A stretch of DNA of 64,000 bases from an uncultured Faecalibacterium sp. (GTDB taxonomy: Bacteria > Bacillota > Clostridia > Oscillospirales > Ruminococcaceae), in contig CAKTGQ010000009.1 in assembly GCA_934561555.1 (NCBI GenBank), positions 42,058 to 106,057 on the forward strand. The letters are read 5' to 3'. Positions 45,265-57,407 of the stretch are shown here, piece after piece (within the stretch, counting starts at the first letter, position 1; every line of letters begins with the position of its first letter). A model generated the notes under the pieces. That model saw only the letters and a program-made list of their open reading frames with translations, did no database searches and was not told where the DNA came from. The translations under genes were made by a program, and so were the position numbers.

Positions 45265-47406
45265 TTACTGCTGCTGGGCGGCCTTTTTGGCTTCCAGAGC
45301 CAGAATAGCGTCGCGGCGGCTCAGGTTGATGCGTCCCTGCTGGTCGATGTCGGTCACCTTGACCACGATGGCATCACCCACGGCAACCACGTCCTCTACC
45401 CGCTCCACGCGCTTGGTGTCCAGCTTGGAGATGTGCACAAGGCCTTCCTTGCCCGGAGCGATCTCCACAAAGGCACCAAAGTTCATCAGGCGGGTCACCT
45501 TGCCCTTGTAGATGGCACCGATCTCGGGGTCCTCCACAATGGTCTTGATGGTAAAGATGGCGCGCTTTGCGTCCTCCTGATCCACGGCGGAGACGAACAC
45601 ATGGCCGTCCTCCTGCACGTCGATCTTGCAGTTGCAGGTGGCGCAGATGTCCTGAATGACCTTGCCGCCCTTACCAATGACGTCCTTGATCTTGTCGGTG
45701 GGGATCATCATGCTGAACATCTTGGGTGCCCAGCGGCTCAGTTCCTGACGCGGCTCGGCGATCACCGGCTTGATGATCTCGTCCAGAATATACAGGCGGC
45801 CCTTGCGGCACTTCTCGAATGCCTCGGCAATGATGTCATAGGTCAGGCCGTCGATCTTGATGTCCATCTGAATGGCGGTAATGCCCTTGCGGGTGCCGCC
45901 GACCTTAAAGTCCATATCGCCGTGGAAGTCCTCCACGCCCTGAATGTCCAGCATGGTCATCCAGCGCTCGCCCTCGGTGATCAGGCCGCAGGAGATACCG
46001 GCAACCGGAGCCTTGATGGGCACACCTGCGTCCATCAGTGCCAGCGTAGAGCCGCAGATGGAAGCCTGAGAGGTGGAGCCGTTAGAGCTGAGCACCTCGG
46101 ACACGCAGCGGATGGTGTAGGGGAACTCCTCCAGAGAGGGCAGCACCGGCACCAGAGCACGCTCGGCCAGTGCGCCGTGGCCGATCTCGCGGCGGCCGGG
46201 GCTGCGCGGTGCGCGGGCCTCGCCCACAGAGTACGGCGGGAAGTTATAGTGGTGGATATAGCGCTTGGTCTGCTCGTCGGTCAGGTCGTCCATCAGCTGG
46301 TTGTCCTTGGTGCCGCCCAGCGTGCAGGTGGTAAGCACCTGCGTCTGGCCACGGGTGAACATACCGGAGCCGTGCACGCGGGGCAGGATGCCAACCTCTG
46401 CGGCCAGCGGGCGGATCTCGTTGATGCCGCGGCCGTCCACGCGCTTGCCGTCGTCCAGCAGCCAGCGGCGCACCACGAACTTCTGCATCTTGTAGCTTAC
46501 CAGATCCAGATCGGCGGCGGACAGGTCGGGGTATTCCTCGGCGATCTTGTCCATGATGGGCAGCAGGGCTGCGTCACGCACGTTCTTATCGTCGGTGTCC
46601 ATAGCGGCCTTGAAGTCGTCCAGATACTTGTTCTGGATGGCGTGGAACACGTCCATGTCCAGACCCACAACCTGAAAATCGATCTTCGGCTTGCCGCGCT
46701 CGGCCACGATCTTGTTGATGAACTCGATGATCTTCCTGATCTCGGTGTGTGCGGTCTTGATGGCGGTCAGCATGGTGTCCTCGTCCACCTCGTTGGCGCC
46801 GGCCTCGATCATCACGATCTTGTCCATGGTGGCGGCAACGGTCAGGGCAAGGTCGCTCACCTTGCGCTGCTCCTGGGTGGGGTTCAGCACGATCTCGCCG
46901 TCAACCAAGCCCACCTGCACGCCGCCGATGGGGCCGTTCCACGGGATATCGGACACGGCGGTCACCAGAGAAGCGCCGATCATACCGGCGATCTCGGGGC
47001 TGCAATCCGGGTCAAGGCTCATGACGGTCATGGTGATGCACACGTCGTTGCGCATTTCCTTGGGGAACAGCGGGCGCATGGGGCGGTCCACCACGCGGCT
47101 GGTCAGGATGGCGCGCTCGCCGGGGCGGCCCTCACGGCGCATAAAGCTGCCGGGAATGCGGCCTGCGGCGTAGAGCTTTTCCTCGTACTCCACGTTCAGC
47201 GGGAAGAAATCCACGCCCTCGCGGGGCTTGGGGCTCATGACCACGTTGCACATCACGCAGGTCTCGCCGTAGCGGATCAGTGCGCTGGCATTGGACAGGC
47301 CGCACATCTTGCCCATTTCAACCTTGAACGGGCGGCCAGCCAACATGGTTTCGTAGACCTTGAAGTTGTCAAAGGTCTCTTTGCGGGAACCAAATTCGAT
47401 TGCCAT
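45265..47406 (-). CDS. pnp: Polyribonucleotide nucleotidyltransferase (PNPase)
   Basis: A 713-residue 3'-5' phosphorolytic exoribonuclease. Two RNase PH domains flank a helical domain (first core EERAILTSRVVDRP-like region, second with FMWKRD-type catalytic block HGDMDFKVGGTRKGITAIQMDIK). A KH domain (IPTDKIKDVIGKGGKVIQDI) and an S1 domain (IYKGKVTRLMNFGAFVEIAPG) end the protein. The ATG follows AAGGAGGCAGAAACA. As usual it lies just downstream of rpsO, though a terminator and an extended -10 separate them. Confidence 0.97.
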   Translation of the reverse strand: MAIEFGSRKETFDNFKVYETMLAGRPFKVEMGKMCGLSNASALIRYGETCVMCNVVMSPKPREGVDFFPLNVEYEEKLYAAGRIPGSFMRREGRPGERAILTSRVVDRPMRPLFPKEMRNDVCITMTVMSLDPDCSPEIAGMIGASLVTAVSDIPWNGPIGGVQVGLVDGEIVLNPTQEQRKVSDLALTVAATMDKIVMIEAGANEVDEDTMLTAIKTAHTEIRKIIEFINKIVAERGKPKIDFQVVGLDMDVFHAIQNKYLDDFKAAMDTDDKNVRDAALLPIMDKIAEEYPDLSAADLDLVSYKMQKFVVRRWLLDDGKRVDGRGINEIRPLAAEVGILPRVHGSGMFTRGQTQVLTTCTLGGTKDNQLMDDLTDEQTKRYIHHYNFPPYSVGEARAPRSPGRREIGHGALAERALVPVLPSLEEFPYTIRCVSEVLSSNGSTSQASICGSTLALMDAGVPIKAPVAGISCGLITEGERWMTMLDIQGVEDFHGDMDFKVGGTRKGITAIQMDIKIDGLTYDIIAEAFEKCRKGRLYILDEIIKPVIAEPRQELSRWAPKMFSMMIPTDKIKDVIGKGGKVIQDICATCNCKIDVQEDGHVFVSAVDQEDAKRAIFTIKTIVEDPEIGAIYKGKVTRLMNFGAFVEIAPGKEGLVHISKLDTKRVERVEDVVAVGDAIVVKVTDIDQQGRINLSRRDAILALEAKKAAQQQ

Positions 47407-47461
47407 TGTTTCTGCCTCCTTGTTTTTCGGATCGTTCTATCCAAAAAGCCGTGGCGTGCGC

Positions 47462-47470
47462 ATTATAGCA
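47462..47470 (-). promoter_or_regulatory. Extended -10 promoter of pnp
   Basis: Minus-strand TGC before a perfect TATAAT, about 55 bases before the ATG; no good -35. Confidence 0.5.
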
Positions 47471-47573
47471 ATAAATCCAGCGCCCCTGCCCGCAGGCACA
47501 GGCGTTCGATTTACTGCTGCAATACGCTGCCACCGCTATTTTGTGCACATGGGATACATGGAGCTATACATAA

Positions 47574-47606
47574 AGCAAAGGGCAGGTACCATTGCGGTAC
47601 CTGCCC
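47574..47606 (-). terminator. Terminator of rpsO
   Basis: Stem GGGCAGGTACC/GGTACCTGCCC followed on the minus strand by TTTGCTTT. Confidence 0.8.
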
Positions 47607-47616
47607 TCCGTTAAAA

Positions 47617-47871
47617 TTACTTACGCAGACCCAGAGTTGCGATCAGAGCACGGTAACGCTCGATGTCCTTCTTCTGGAGATAAGCCAGCAGATTGCGGCG
47701 ACGGCCAACCATCTTCATCAGGCCGCGGCGGCTGTGGTGATCGTTCGGGTTCTTCTTCAGGTGCTCGTTCAGCTCGTTGATGTGAGCGGTCAGCAGAGCG
47801 ACCTGAACCTCGGGGGAGCCAGTGTCCTTCTCGGTCAGAGCGACTTTGGCCATAACTTCCTGCTTATTCAT
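47617..47871 (-). CDS. rpsO: 30S ribosomal protein S15
   Basis: An 84-residue primary 16S rRNA binding protein. Conserved parts are [47 protein letters not shown] and [12 protein letters not shown]. The N-terminus is a few residues shorter than in E. coli. The ATG at 47,871 has GAGGTACTGTATT in front. It has its own promoter. Confidence 0.97.
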   Translation of the reverse strand: MNKQEVMAKVALTEKDTGSPEVQVALLTAHINELNEHLKKNPNDHHSRRGLMKMVGRRRNLLAYLQKKDIERYRALIATLGLRK

Positions 47872-47977
47872 AATACAGTACCTCTTTCAAGTAATTTATC
47901 TGCCTATGACACAGCGGCGGGAAACGGTTCTCCCAAAAGCGGGCATACTCCCAGCCCCGTGCCACGGTAACAGATAC

Positions 47978-48006
47978 AGTATACCAGATTGCATAGCAGA
48001 TTGCAA
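47978..48006 (-). promoter_or_regulatory. Promoter of rpsO
   Basis: Minus-strand TTGCAA, 17-bp spacer, TATACT; the leader is about 100 bases, long enough for S15 autoregulation. Confidence 0.75.
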
Positions 48007-48027
48007 GAAGATTTTTGTCCGCAAGCC

Positions 48028-48864
48028 TTAATTTTTTACAATGCCGCCCCAGTACAGCTGCACCTCCGGCAGCTTCTTTTTGCGCAGCAGAAACACGGTG
48101 GGGATCAGGTACACCGCCACCGACAGCAGCCGCGAGGCATCGTAGCCGCTCACGCTCTCGGCCACGCTGGTGGTGCCGTACAGCCCGCCGATGAGCATGG
48201 CGGCAATGTCCATGGCGCTGTGCAGGAACACCGTCACCCATACATTGCCGGTGCGGAAGTAGATGGCGGCCAGCATCACGCCCAGCGAAGCCGCAAACAC
48301 GCACTGCATCAGCACGCCAAAGGGTTCCGAACCGAGCAGGTTGCTCAGGTGCGCTGCGCCGAACAGCACACCGGACAAAAGACAGGCTTTCCACACCCCG
48401 GCGCGGGCGGTGCCGTAACGCTCCAGCAGGGTCTGGGCAATGATGCCCCGGAACACCAGCTCCTCCGCCACGCCCACAAGGATCATGTTCAGCATAAAGG
48501 TCAGGATGCGGGGCAGCGGCAGCAGCGGCGTGTCCGGGCGGCCAAAGGCCAGCGTCCCAAAGGCCGTGTACCCGATGAAGAACAGCGGGTACATGCCCAC
48601 CAGCAGCCCGTTCAGAAAGCCGCAGCCCCGCCGCCGCAGCAGATCCAGTCTGCCGGTGCGGGCCAGCAGCAAAAGCGCCACCGCCAGCCCGACAGCCTCC
48701 TGCACAGAGCCAAACAGATAGCCGTCCATGGTGTCAAAGTCCGCGCCTGCCGCTGCCAGCCCGATGGTTGCCAGCAGGCTGAACACGACCATGCTGCCAA
48801 GGAACAGCACCTCGGACAGGATACAATAAAGAATGGGGTGCGCGGTGCGCAGCCGTTTGAGCAT
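48028..48864 (-). CDS. CPBP-family intramembrane protease
   Basis: A 278-residue membrane protein with about eight helices and the CPBP (Abi/CAAX protease) signatures: EELVFRG with the paired glutamates, FGAAHLSNLLG with a metal or general-base histidine, and FLHSAMDIAAM. Members cleave prenylated or peptide substrates in the membrane; some protect against self bacteriocins. The nearby double-glycine peptide makes the second role conceivable but they are 3 kb apart on opposite strands. The ATG at 48,864 has GGGAGG in front; a TTG at 48,885 was rejected. Confidence 0.88.
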   Translation of the reverse strand: MLKRLRTAHPILYCILSEVLFLGSMVVFSLLATIGLAAAGADFDTMDGYLFGSVQEAVGLAVALLLLARTGRLDLLRRRGCGFLNGLLVGMYPLFFIGYTAFGTLAFGRPDTPLLPLPRILTFMLNMILVGVAEELVFRGIIAQTLLERYGTARAGVWKACLLSGVLFGAAHLSNLLGSEPFGVLMQCVFAASLGVMLAAIYFRTGNVWVTVFLHSAMDIAAMLIGGLYGTTSVAESVSGYDASRLLSVAVYLIPTVFLLRKKKLPEVQLYWGGIVKN

Positions 48865-49030
48865 AAGTATAGCCCTCCCTATCAATGATAAGCCTATTCT
48901 ACCACGATTCCCCCAAAAGCGATAGGCCGAAAATAAAGTGTACCGCCGGAAGATCGGGGGTCTGTGAACGACTTACAGCATCTTTTTACAGAAAGTTCAT
49001 GTAAAAACGGGCTAAAATAGCCTTGCAGAT

Positions 49031-49059
49031 TTGACGTGTCTGCTGCTTTGGTGTATCAT
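49031..49059 (+). promoter_or_regulatory. Promoter of secA
   Basis: TTGACG, 17-bp spacer, TATCAT, about 70 bases before the secA start. Confidence 0.7.
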
Positions 49060-49129
49060 ATACTTGTATTGTTATGCGCGATTCCGGGCGCATCACAGCC
49101 CGATTTTTAAGATTTATGAGGTGTGACCT

Positions 49130-51970
<2,841 letters not shown>

Positions 51971-51980
51971 CCGTAAGGAC

Positions 51981-52010
51981 AAGCCCTCCCCGCCATGGCT
52001 GAGAGGGCTT
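51981..52010 (+). terminator. Weak hairpin after secA
   Basis: Arms AAGCCCTC and GAGGGCTT with only a short T-run, so readthrough into the amidohydrolase gene is likely. Confidence 0.4.
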
Positions 52011-52042
52011 TCCGCATAAATTCAGAGGGAGTTGATTTTATA

Positions 52043-53260
52043 ATGATCGCACCGGAAAAACTGTTGGAAGCCGCCAAGGCGCTGGAACCGCAGCTGCAGG
52101 AGTGGCGACGCACACTGCACCGTCACCCGGAGGTGGGCTTTGACCTGCCCCAGACCAAGGCACTGGTCAAAAAGGCACTGACCGAGATGGGCTACACCCC
52201 GCAGGACTGCGGCAAGTGCGGCGTGGTGGCGCTTGCCGGGGGCAAGCGTCCCGGCAAGGTGATCCTGCTGCGCGGCGATATGGACGCGCTGCCCCTGCAG
52301 GAGGAATCCGGCGAGGAGTTTTCCTCTGAGCTGCCCGGCAAGATGCACGGCTGCGGCCACGATATGCACACCGCCATGGTGCTGGGCGCAGCCAAGCTGC
52401 TCAAGGAGCACGAGGACGAGATCGAAGGCACGGTAAAGCTGGAATTCCAGCCCGCAGAAGAGATCTTTCAGGGCTCTCTGGATATGATAAACAGCGGCCT
52501 GCTGGAGAATCCCAAGGTGGACGCAGCGGTCATGTTCCATGTACTGGCCGGAATGCCCCTGCCCGCCGGGATGGTGCTGGTGCCGGGCGGCGGCATCACC
52601 ATGGCCAGCTGCGAGCAGTACCACATCGTTGTGCACGGCAAGGGCGGCCACGGCTCCATGCCCAACGCCTGCATCGACCCCATCACCGCAGCGGCACACA
52701 TCCACATTGCCCTGCAGGAGATCAACAGCCGTGAGCTGGACCCCGCAGGCTTTGGCGTGTTCACCACCGGCCGGTTCGAGGCAGGCAAGGCCTCCAACGT
52801 CATCCCGGATTCTGCCGATATGTGGGGCACCATCCGCACTGTGGACCCGGAGCAGAAGGTCAGTGCCCTTATCCATCAGCGCATGACCGAAATTGCGCAG
52901 GGTGTAGCCGCCGCCTACCGCTGCACCGCCGAGGTGGAGTTCAGCGACTACTGCCCCTGCATGGTGGTAGATACCCCGCTGGCGGGCAACGCCCTGACCT
53001 ATATGACCGAGCTGCTGGGCAAGGAAGCGATGGATATGACCCCGCTCACCGGCGGCAAGCCCGGCGGCGGCAGCGAGGACTTCGCTTTCGTCAGCCATGA
53101 AGTGCCCACTGTGAGCATGTTCTTGGCCGCAGGCAACGCCAAGGAGGGCTACACCTACGGCCAGCACCACCCCAAGGTGCGCTTTGACGACAGTGTCCTG
53201 TACTGCGGCACGGCAGCCTACACCTATATGGCGCTGCGCTGGCTGGCAGAGCACCAGTAA
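52043..53260 (+). CDS. M20-family amidohydrolase
   Basis: A 405-residue metal-dependent hydrolase of the M20D type (hippurate hydrolase, N-acyl amino acid or carboxypeptidase-like). Metal-binding parts are LRGDMDALPLQEESG, HGCGHDMHTAMVLGA and FQPAEE; the lid domain carries HGKGGHGSMPN, and the C-terminal GGGSEDFAF completes the site. No signal peptide. The ATG at 52,043 follows AGAGGGAG; an upstream start at 51,995 is less likely. The substrate cannot be told from sequence. Confidence 0.93.
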   Translation: MIAPEKLLEAAKALEPQLQEWRRTLHRHPEVGFDLPQTKALVKKALTEMGYTPQDCGKCGVVALAGGKRPGKVILLRGDMDALPLQEESGEEFSSELPGKMHGCGHDMHTAMVLGAAKLLKEHEDEIEGTVKLEFQPAEEIFQGSLDMINSGLLENPKVDAAVMFHVLAGMPLPAGMVLVPGGGITMASCEQYHIVVHGKGGHGSMPNACIDPITAAAHIHIALQEINSRELDPAGFGVFTTGRFEAGKASNVIPDSADMWGTIRTVDPEQKVSALIHQRMTEIAQGVAAAYRCTAEVEFSDYCPCMVVDTPLAGNALTYMTELLGKEAMDMTPLTGGKPGGGSEDFAFVSHEVPTVSMFLAAGNAKEGYTYGQHHPKVRFDDSVLYCGTAAYTYMALRWLAEHQ

Positions 53261-53295
53261 AATCGCCCCGCAGAACGCCGGGCAGGAGGAAAGCT

Positions 53296-53862
53296 ATGAA
53301 ACAGGAGCTGATGGATGCCATTCAGGAAACGCCGGTCATTGCAGCAGTCAAGGACGAAACCGGGCTTTGCAATGCGCTGACCAACGAGAACATCCGGGTG
53401 GTATTCGTATTATACGGAGATATCTGCAATATTGCCTCCATTGTGCGCCGCATCCACGAGGCGGAGCGCTTTGCCGTAGTCCATGTGGACCTTATTGCCG
53501 GGCTGGCGGGCAAGGAGGTAGCGGTGGACTTCATCCGCAATACCACCGAAGCGGACGGCATCATCTCCACCCGGCAGTCCTTCATCCGCCGCGCCAAGGA
53601 GCTGGGGCTTGCCGCCATCCTTCGGGTGTTCCTGCTGGATTCCATCGCACTGGAAAGTCTGGACAAGATCCCCGCAAACCTGCCGGACTGTCTGGATCTT
53701 CTGCCCGGTGCTATGCCCAAGATCCTGCGCCGCGTCTGCGCCAAAGCCAAGGTGCCGGTGCTGACCGGCGGGCTGATCGCGGACAAGGAGGACGTGCTGG
53801 CTGCGCTGGAAGCCGGGGCCACCGCTATTTCCACCACCAATCAGGCCGTGTGGGATATGTGA
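53296..53862 (+). CDS. glpP: Glycerol-3-phosphate-responsive antiterminator GlpP
   Basis: A 188-residue TIM-barrel-like RNA-binding regulator. It matches GlpP in length and in blocks VVFVLYGDICNIASIVRRIHE, FAVVHVDLIAGLAGKEVAVDF, GIISTRQSFIRRAKELGL, LLPGAMPKIL and VLTGGLIADKEDVLAALEAGA. With glycerol-3-phosphate bound it prevents termination in glp leaders. A strong terminator 130 bases downstream, before the oxidoreductase genes, is the likely target. The ATG follows AGGAGGAAAGCT. Confidence 0.95.
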   Translation: MKQELMDAIQETPVIAAVKDETGLCNALTNENIRVVFVLYGDICNIASIVRRIHEAERFAVVHVDLIAGLAGKEVAVDFIRNTTEADGIISTRQSFIRRAKELGLAAILRVFLLDSIALESLDKIPANLPDCLDLLPGAMPKILRRVCAKAKVPVLTGGLIADKEDVLAALEAGATAISTTNQAVWDM

Positions 53863-53926
53863 CCCGCATTCTGCGCAAAAGCGGCAGGTGTTTTTTGTAA
53901 GGGTTTCACAAAAAGTGCAAAACACC

Positions 53927-53955
53927 TTGCTTTTTGTGCAGAGAGAGGGTATCAT
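53927..53955 (+). promoter_or_regulatory. Promoter of the glycerol-3-phosphate oxidation genes
   Basis: TTGCTT, 17-bp spacer, TATCAT, placed just before the leader terminator. Confidence 0.6.
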
Positions 53956-53989
53956 AAGCTTAATAAGTGCTGTTTGTTTCAAGAGATAT

Positions 53990-54037
53990 GAGCGAAACGG
54001 ACAAGGGCAGTTGCCTTTGTTTGTTTCGCTCTTTTTT
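53990..54037 (+). terminator. Leader terminator, probable GlpP antitermination target
   Basis: Arms GAGCGAAAC and GTTTCGCTC with an inner ACAAGGGCA/TTGCCTTTGT pairing, then TTTTTT, in the untranslated leader between the promoter and the first gene. This matches the layout of GlpP-controlled leaders in Bacillus. Confidence 0.85.
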
Positions 54038-54100
54038 GTACCATCAACAGCTGCCCGGCTCCCGACGGGCCAAGGCAGAACGGACAGGAGGAAAAGAACA

Positions 54101-55546
54101 ATGTATGATGTAGCAATCATCGGCTGTGGTGTCATCGGTGCCGCCGCAGCCTACGCACTGTCGCGCTACGACAACAAGGTGGTCATCCTTGAGGCCGAGA
54201 ATGATGTGGCCGACTGCACCACCAAGGCCAACAGCGCCATTCTCCACGCAGGCTACGACCCCGCCCCCGGCACCCGCATGGCACGGCTGAACGTGCGCGG
54301 CGTGGCACTGGCAAAGGAGATCTGCGCAAAGCTGGATGTCTCCTATAAGCAGTGCGGCTCTCTGGTGCTGGCACTGGACGAAAAGGAACTGCCCCACCTG
54401 CAGCATCTGTTTGAGAACGGCACCGCCAACGGCGTGCCCGACATGAAGATCCTTTCCAAGGAAGAGACCCTTGCCATGGAGCCCAACCTTTCTGAAAAGG
54501 TCTGCGGCGCACTGTGGGCACCCAGCGCCGCCATCGTAAACCCGTGGGAGTACGCACTGGCCATGACCGAGGTGGCGGTACGCAACGGCGTAGAGCTGCG
54601 CCGCAACTGCAAGGTGACCGATGCCGAAGCCATCGAGGGCGGCTACCGTCTGACCGTGCCCGGCGGCACGGTAGAGACCCGCTGCGTCATCAACGCTGCC
54701 GGTATCTGGGCAAACAAGGTGCACTCCATGGTGGAGCCCGCCAACTTCCGCATCATCCCCACCCGGGGCGAGTACTACCTGCTGGACAAGAGCGAGGGCA
54801 CCCGCGTGAGCCACGTCATCTTTCAGTGCCCCAATGAGCTGGGCAAGGGCGTGCTGGTAGCCCCCACCGTCCACGGCAACCTGCTCGTCGGCCCCAACGC
54901 GGAGCCGGTGGAGGGCAACGATGTTTCCTGCACCAGCAGCGGTCTGGAATTTGTCAAGACCACTGCCCAGCGCAGCGTACCCAGCATCAACTTCGGCGAG
55001 TCCATCCGCAGCTTTGCGGGTGTGCGCGCCAATCTGGACGTGGACGACTTTATCATTGGCGAAGAGCCGGAGGCACCCGGCTGGATCGACTTGGCCGGTA
55101 TGAAGAGCCCCGGCCTGTCCGCTGCCCCGGCAGTGGCTGAGGAAGCTGTTGCCATCCTACAGCAGCGCGGTGTTCTGGGCGCGGAAAAGGCTGATTACAA
55201 GGACGGCCGCCGCCACATCCGCTTCAAGGAGCTTTCCGCAGAGGAAAAGGCAGCGCTGGTCAAGGAGCAGCCCGCCTACGGCCGGGTCATCTGTCGCTGC
55301 GAGACCATCACCGAGGGCGAGATCTTAGCGGCCCTTCACAGCGAGGTGCCCGCCAACACCATCGACGGCGTCAAGCGCCGCGCCGGTGCAGGCATGGGCC
55401 GTTGTCAGGGCGGCTTCTGCGGCCCCCGCGTGCTGGAGCTTATCAGCCGTGAGCTGGGCATAGACCCCTTGGACATCCTGCAGGACAAGAACGGCTCGAA
55501 CGTTCTGGTCAGCGAAACGAAGGTAGGAGGAAAGAGCAATGGTTGA
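54101..55546 (+). CDS. FAD-dependent glycerol-3-phosphate dehydrogenase-like oxidoreductase
   Basis: A 481-residue DAO-type flavoprotein: YDVAIIGCGVIGAAAAYALSRY (FAD), TTKANSAILHAGYDP, INAAGIWANKVH and SFAGVRANLD. The C-terminal region is a BFD-like [2Fe-2S] domain (VICRCETITEGEI and GAGMGRCQGGFCGP). This is the GlpA-type dehydrogenase found in anaerobic Firmicutes. Context (GlpP, leader terminator, GlpB-like and DUF1667 partners) makes glycerol-3-phosphate the probable substrate. The start follows AGGAGGAAAAGAACA. Confidence 0.92.
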   Translation: MYDVAIIGCGVIGAAAAYALSRYDNKVVILEAENDVADCTTKANSAILHAGYDPAPGTRMARLNVRGVALAKEICAKLDVSYKQCGSLVLALDEKELPHLQHLFENGTANGVPDMKILSKEETLAMEPNLSEKVCGALWAPSAAIVNPWEYALAMTEVAVRNGVELRRNCKVTDAEAIEGGYRLTVPGGTVETRCVINAAGIWANKVHSMVEPANFRIIPTRGEYYLLDKSEGTRVSHVIFQCPNELGKGVLVAPTVHGNLLVGPNAEPVEGNDVSCTSSGLEFVKTTAQRSVPSINFGESIRSFAGVRANLDVDDFIIGEEPEAPGWIDLAGMKSPGLSAAPAVAEEAVAILQQRGVLGAEKADYKDGRRHIRFKELSAEEKAALVKEQPAYGRVICRCETITEGEILAALHSEVPANTIDGVKRRAGAGMGRCQGGFCGPRVLELISRELGIDPLDILQDKNGSNVLVSETKVGGKSNG

Positions 55547-56792
55547 TCTGGTCATTATCGGCGGCGGCCCTGCGGGCCTTGCTGCTGCCTGCAAGGCATG
55601 GGAAAGCGGTCTGCGCGATATCCTCATTCTGGAGCGTGACAAGGAGCTGGGCGGCATTCTGAACCAGTGCATCCACAACGGCTTTGGTCTGCACCGCTTT
55701 GGCGAGCAGCTGACCGGCCCGGAGTACGCCGGACGCTTTATTGAGATGCTCAAGGACACCGGCGTAAAGGTGCAGCTGGACACCATGGTGCTGGAAGTGA
55801 CCCCGGACAAAAAGGTGCACTGCGTCTCCAAGGAGTACGGCTACCAGATCATCGAGGCCAAGAGCATCGTACTGGGCATGGGCTGCCGCGAGCGCACCCG
55901 CGGTGCCATTGGTACCCCGGGCACCCGCCCTGCCGGTGTGTACACCGCCGGTGCAGCACAGCGCTATGTGAACATGGAAGGCTATCTGGTGGGCAAGCGG
56001 GTGCTGATCCTCGGCAGCGGCGACATCGGCCTCATCATGGCGCGCCGCATGACCCTTGAGGGCGCAAAGGTGCTGGCCTGCGTAGAGGTGATGCCCTACT
56101 CCGGCGGCCTGACCCGCAACATCGTGCAGTGCCTGAACGACTTTGACATCCCCCTGTACCTCTCCCACACCATCGTGGATATTCAGGGCAAGGAGCGCGT
56201 AGAAAAGGCCATCGTGGCCGAGATCGGCCCCGACCGCAAACCCATTCCCGGTACCGAGATGGAGTTCGATGTGGACACCATTCTGCTGAGCGTGGGCCTG
56301 ATCCCCGAAAACGAGCTGACCAAGCAGGCCGGTATCGAGATGGATCCCCGCACCAAGGGTGCCATCGTGTACGAGAACATGGAGACCAGCATTCCCGGCG
56401 TGTTTGCCTGCGGCAATGTGGTGCAGGTGCATGATCTGGTGGACTTTGTTTCCGGCGAGAGCGAGCTGGCCGGCGTGGCTGCTGCCAACTACGTCCAGAA
56501 CGGCCCCGTGGCCGAGGGACGTGTGCTGACTGTGAAGCCCGGTGCAGACCTTGGCTACACCCTGCCGCAGCGCATCCGTCTGGAAGGCGTGGAAAAGAGC
56601 ACCAACGTTTCCTTCCGCGTCCGCCGCATCTGCGGCAAGAGCACCATCCTTGTCAAGAGCGGTGACACGGTGATCGCACGCTTCAAGCGCGACCGCCTTG
56701 CCCCCGGCGAGATGGAGCACATCACCCTGCCCAGAGTGCTGCTGGACAGAGCCCCCGTGGATGAAGTGACCATTGAGATCGAGGAGGCATGA
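55539..56792 (+). CDS. FAD/NAD(P)-dependent oxidoreductase, partner of the dehydrogenase
   Basis: A 417-residue pyridine-nucleotide-disulfide-type flavoprotein: VIIGGGPAGLAAACKAWESG (FAD), ILNQCIHNGFG, GMGCRERTRGAIGTPGTRPAG, RVLILGSGDIGLIMARRM (second dinucleotide site) and IPGVFACGNVVQVHDLVDF. It resembles the second subunit of anaerobic glycerol-3-phosphate or hydrogen-cyanide-synthase-like complexes and would pass electrons on. The gene overlaps the previous one by eight bases and the next by four, so the three proteins are made together. Confidence 0.92.
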   Translation: MVDLVIIGGGPAGLAAACKAWESGLRDILILERDKELGGILNQCIHNGFGLHRFGEQLTGPEYAGRFIEMLKDTGVKVQLDTMVLEVTPDKKVHCVSKEYGYQIIEAKSIVLGMGCRERTRGAIGTPGTRPAGVYTAGAAQRYVNMEGYLVGKRVLILGSGDIGLIMARRMTLEGAKVLACVEVMPYSGGLTRNIVQCLNDFDIPLYLSHTIVDIQGKERVEKAIVAEIGPDRKPIPGTEMEFDVDTILLSVGLIPENELTKQAGIEMDPRTKGAIVYENMETSIPGVFACGNVVQVHDLVDFVSGESELAGVAAANYVQNGPVAEGRVLTVKPGADLGYTLPQRIRLEGVEKSTNVSFRVRRICGKSTILVKSGDTVIARFKRDRLAPGEMEHITLPRVLLDRAPVDEVTIEIEEA

Positions 56793-57145
56793 GCGATATG
56801 AAAGAAGTAATTTGCACCTGCTGCCCTCAGGGCTGCCATCTGCAGGTGGATGAAGCCAACGACTACAAGGTGACCGGCAACGGCTGCCCCAACGGCATTG
56901 CCTACGGCAAGGAAGAGCTGACCCACCCCACCCGCATCATCACCAGCACCGTGCGCGCCGAGGGCTGCCTGCACTCCCGCTGCCCGGTCAAGACCTCCAA
57001 GCCCGTGCCCAAGGGACAGATGGCTGAGGTTGTCGCCGCGCTGGACAATGTGGTACTGCACGCGCCCATCCATGTGGGTGATGTGGTGCTGACCGATGTC
57101 TGCGGCACCGGCGCAGACATCGTGACCTGCCGCGATATGGCATAA
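56789..57145 (+). CDS. DUF1667 cysteine-rich protein
   Basis: A 118-residue protein of the DUF1667 family, nearly always the third gene of this operon type. Cysteine motifs ICTCCPQGCHLQVDE, GNGCPNG and GCLHSRCPVKT suggest an iron-sulfur cluster. It probably carries electrons between the flavoproteins and an acceptor. The ATG overlaps the previous stop (ATGA); an internal ATG at 56,798 is possible. Confidence 0.92.
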   Translation: MSDMKEVICTCCPQGCHLQVDEANDYKVTGNGCPNGIAYGKEELTHPTRIITSTVRAEGCLHSRCPVKTSKPVPKGQMAEVVAALDNVVLHAPIHVGDVVLTDVCGTGADIVTCRDMA

Positions 57146-57199
57146 GCTCCCCTCTTTATTCCGACAGCATTTTTCAACTTTCCTTCCTATACACAATAT

Positions 57200-57241
57200 G
57201 CAAAGCAGCCGCTGCACGACAAGGTGCAGCGGCTGCTTTGC
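57200..57241. terminator. Hairpin between the glycerol-3-phosphate operon and the convergent kinase
   Basis: Perfect 18-bp stem GCAAAGCAGCCGCTGCAC with a six-base loop. T-runs are poor, so termination may rely on stem strength. The remaining gap to 57,407 shows nothing I recognise. Confidence 0.6.
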
Positions 57242-57407
57242 ATGTGAGGAAATTCCCCTGTATAAATATGATTCAGAATGACCGCCGCTACGCTTTGGAC
57301 GTAATCCTCTTAACGAGATGCAGTTCAAAAGCCCCCCGGCGGTATGCGTTTATAGGGTTGTATTGCGGTCTGAAAGCGTTCTTATGTACGACAACCCTCT
57401 GCCCGTA

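Noticed and set aside
53184..53900. A 238-codon frame overlapping glpP
   Set aside because: glpP on the same strand in another frame has clear family blocks and a good ribosome site.
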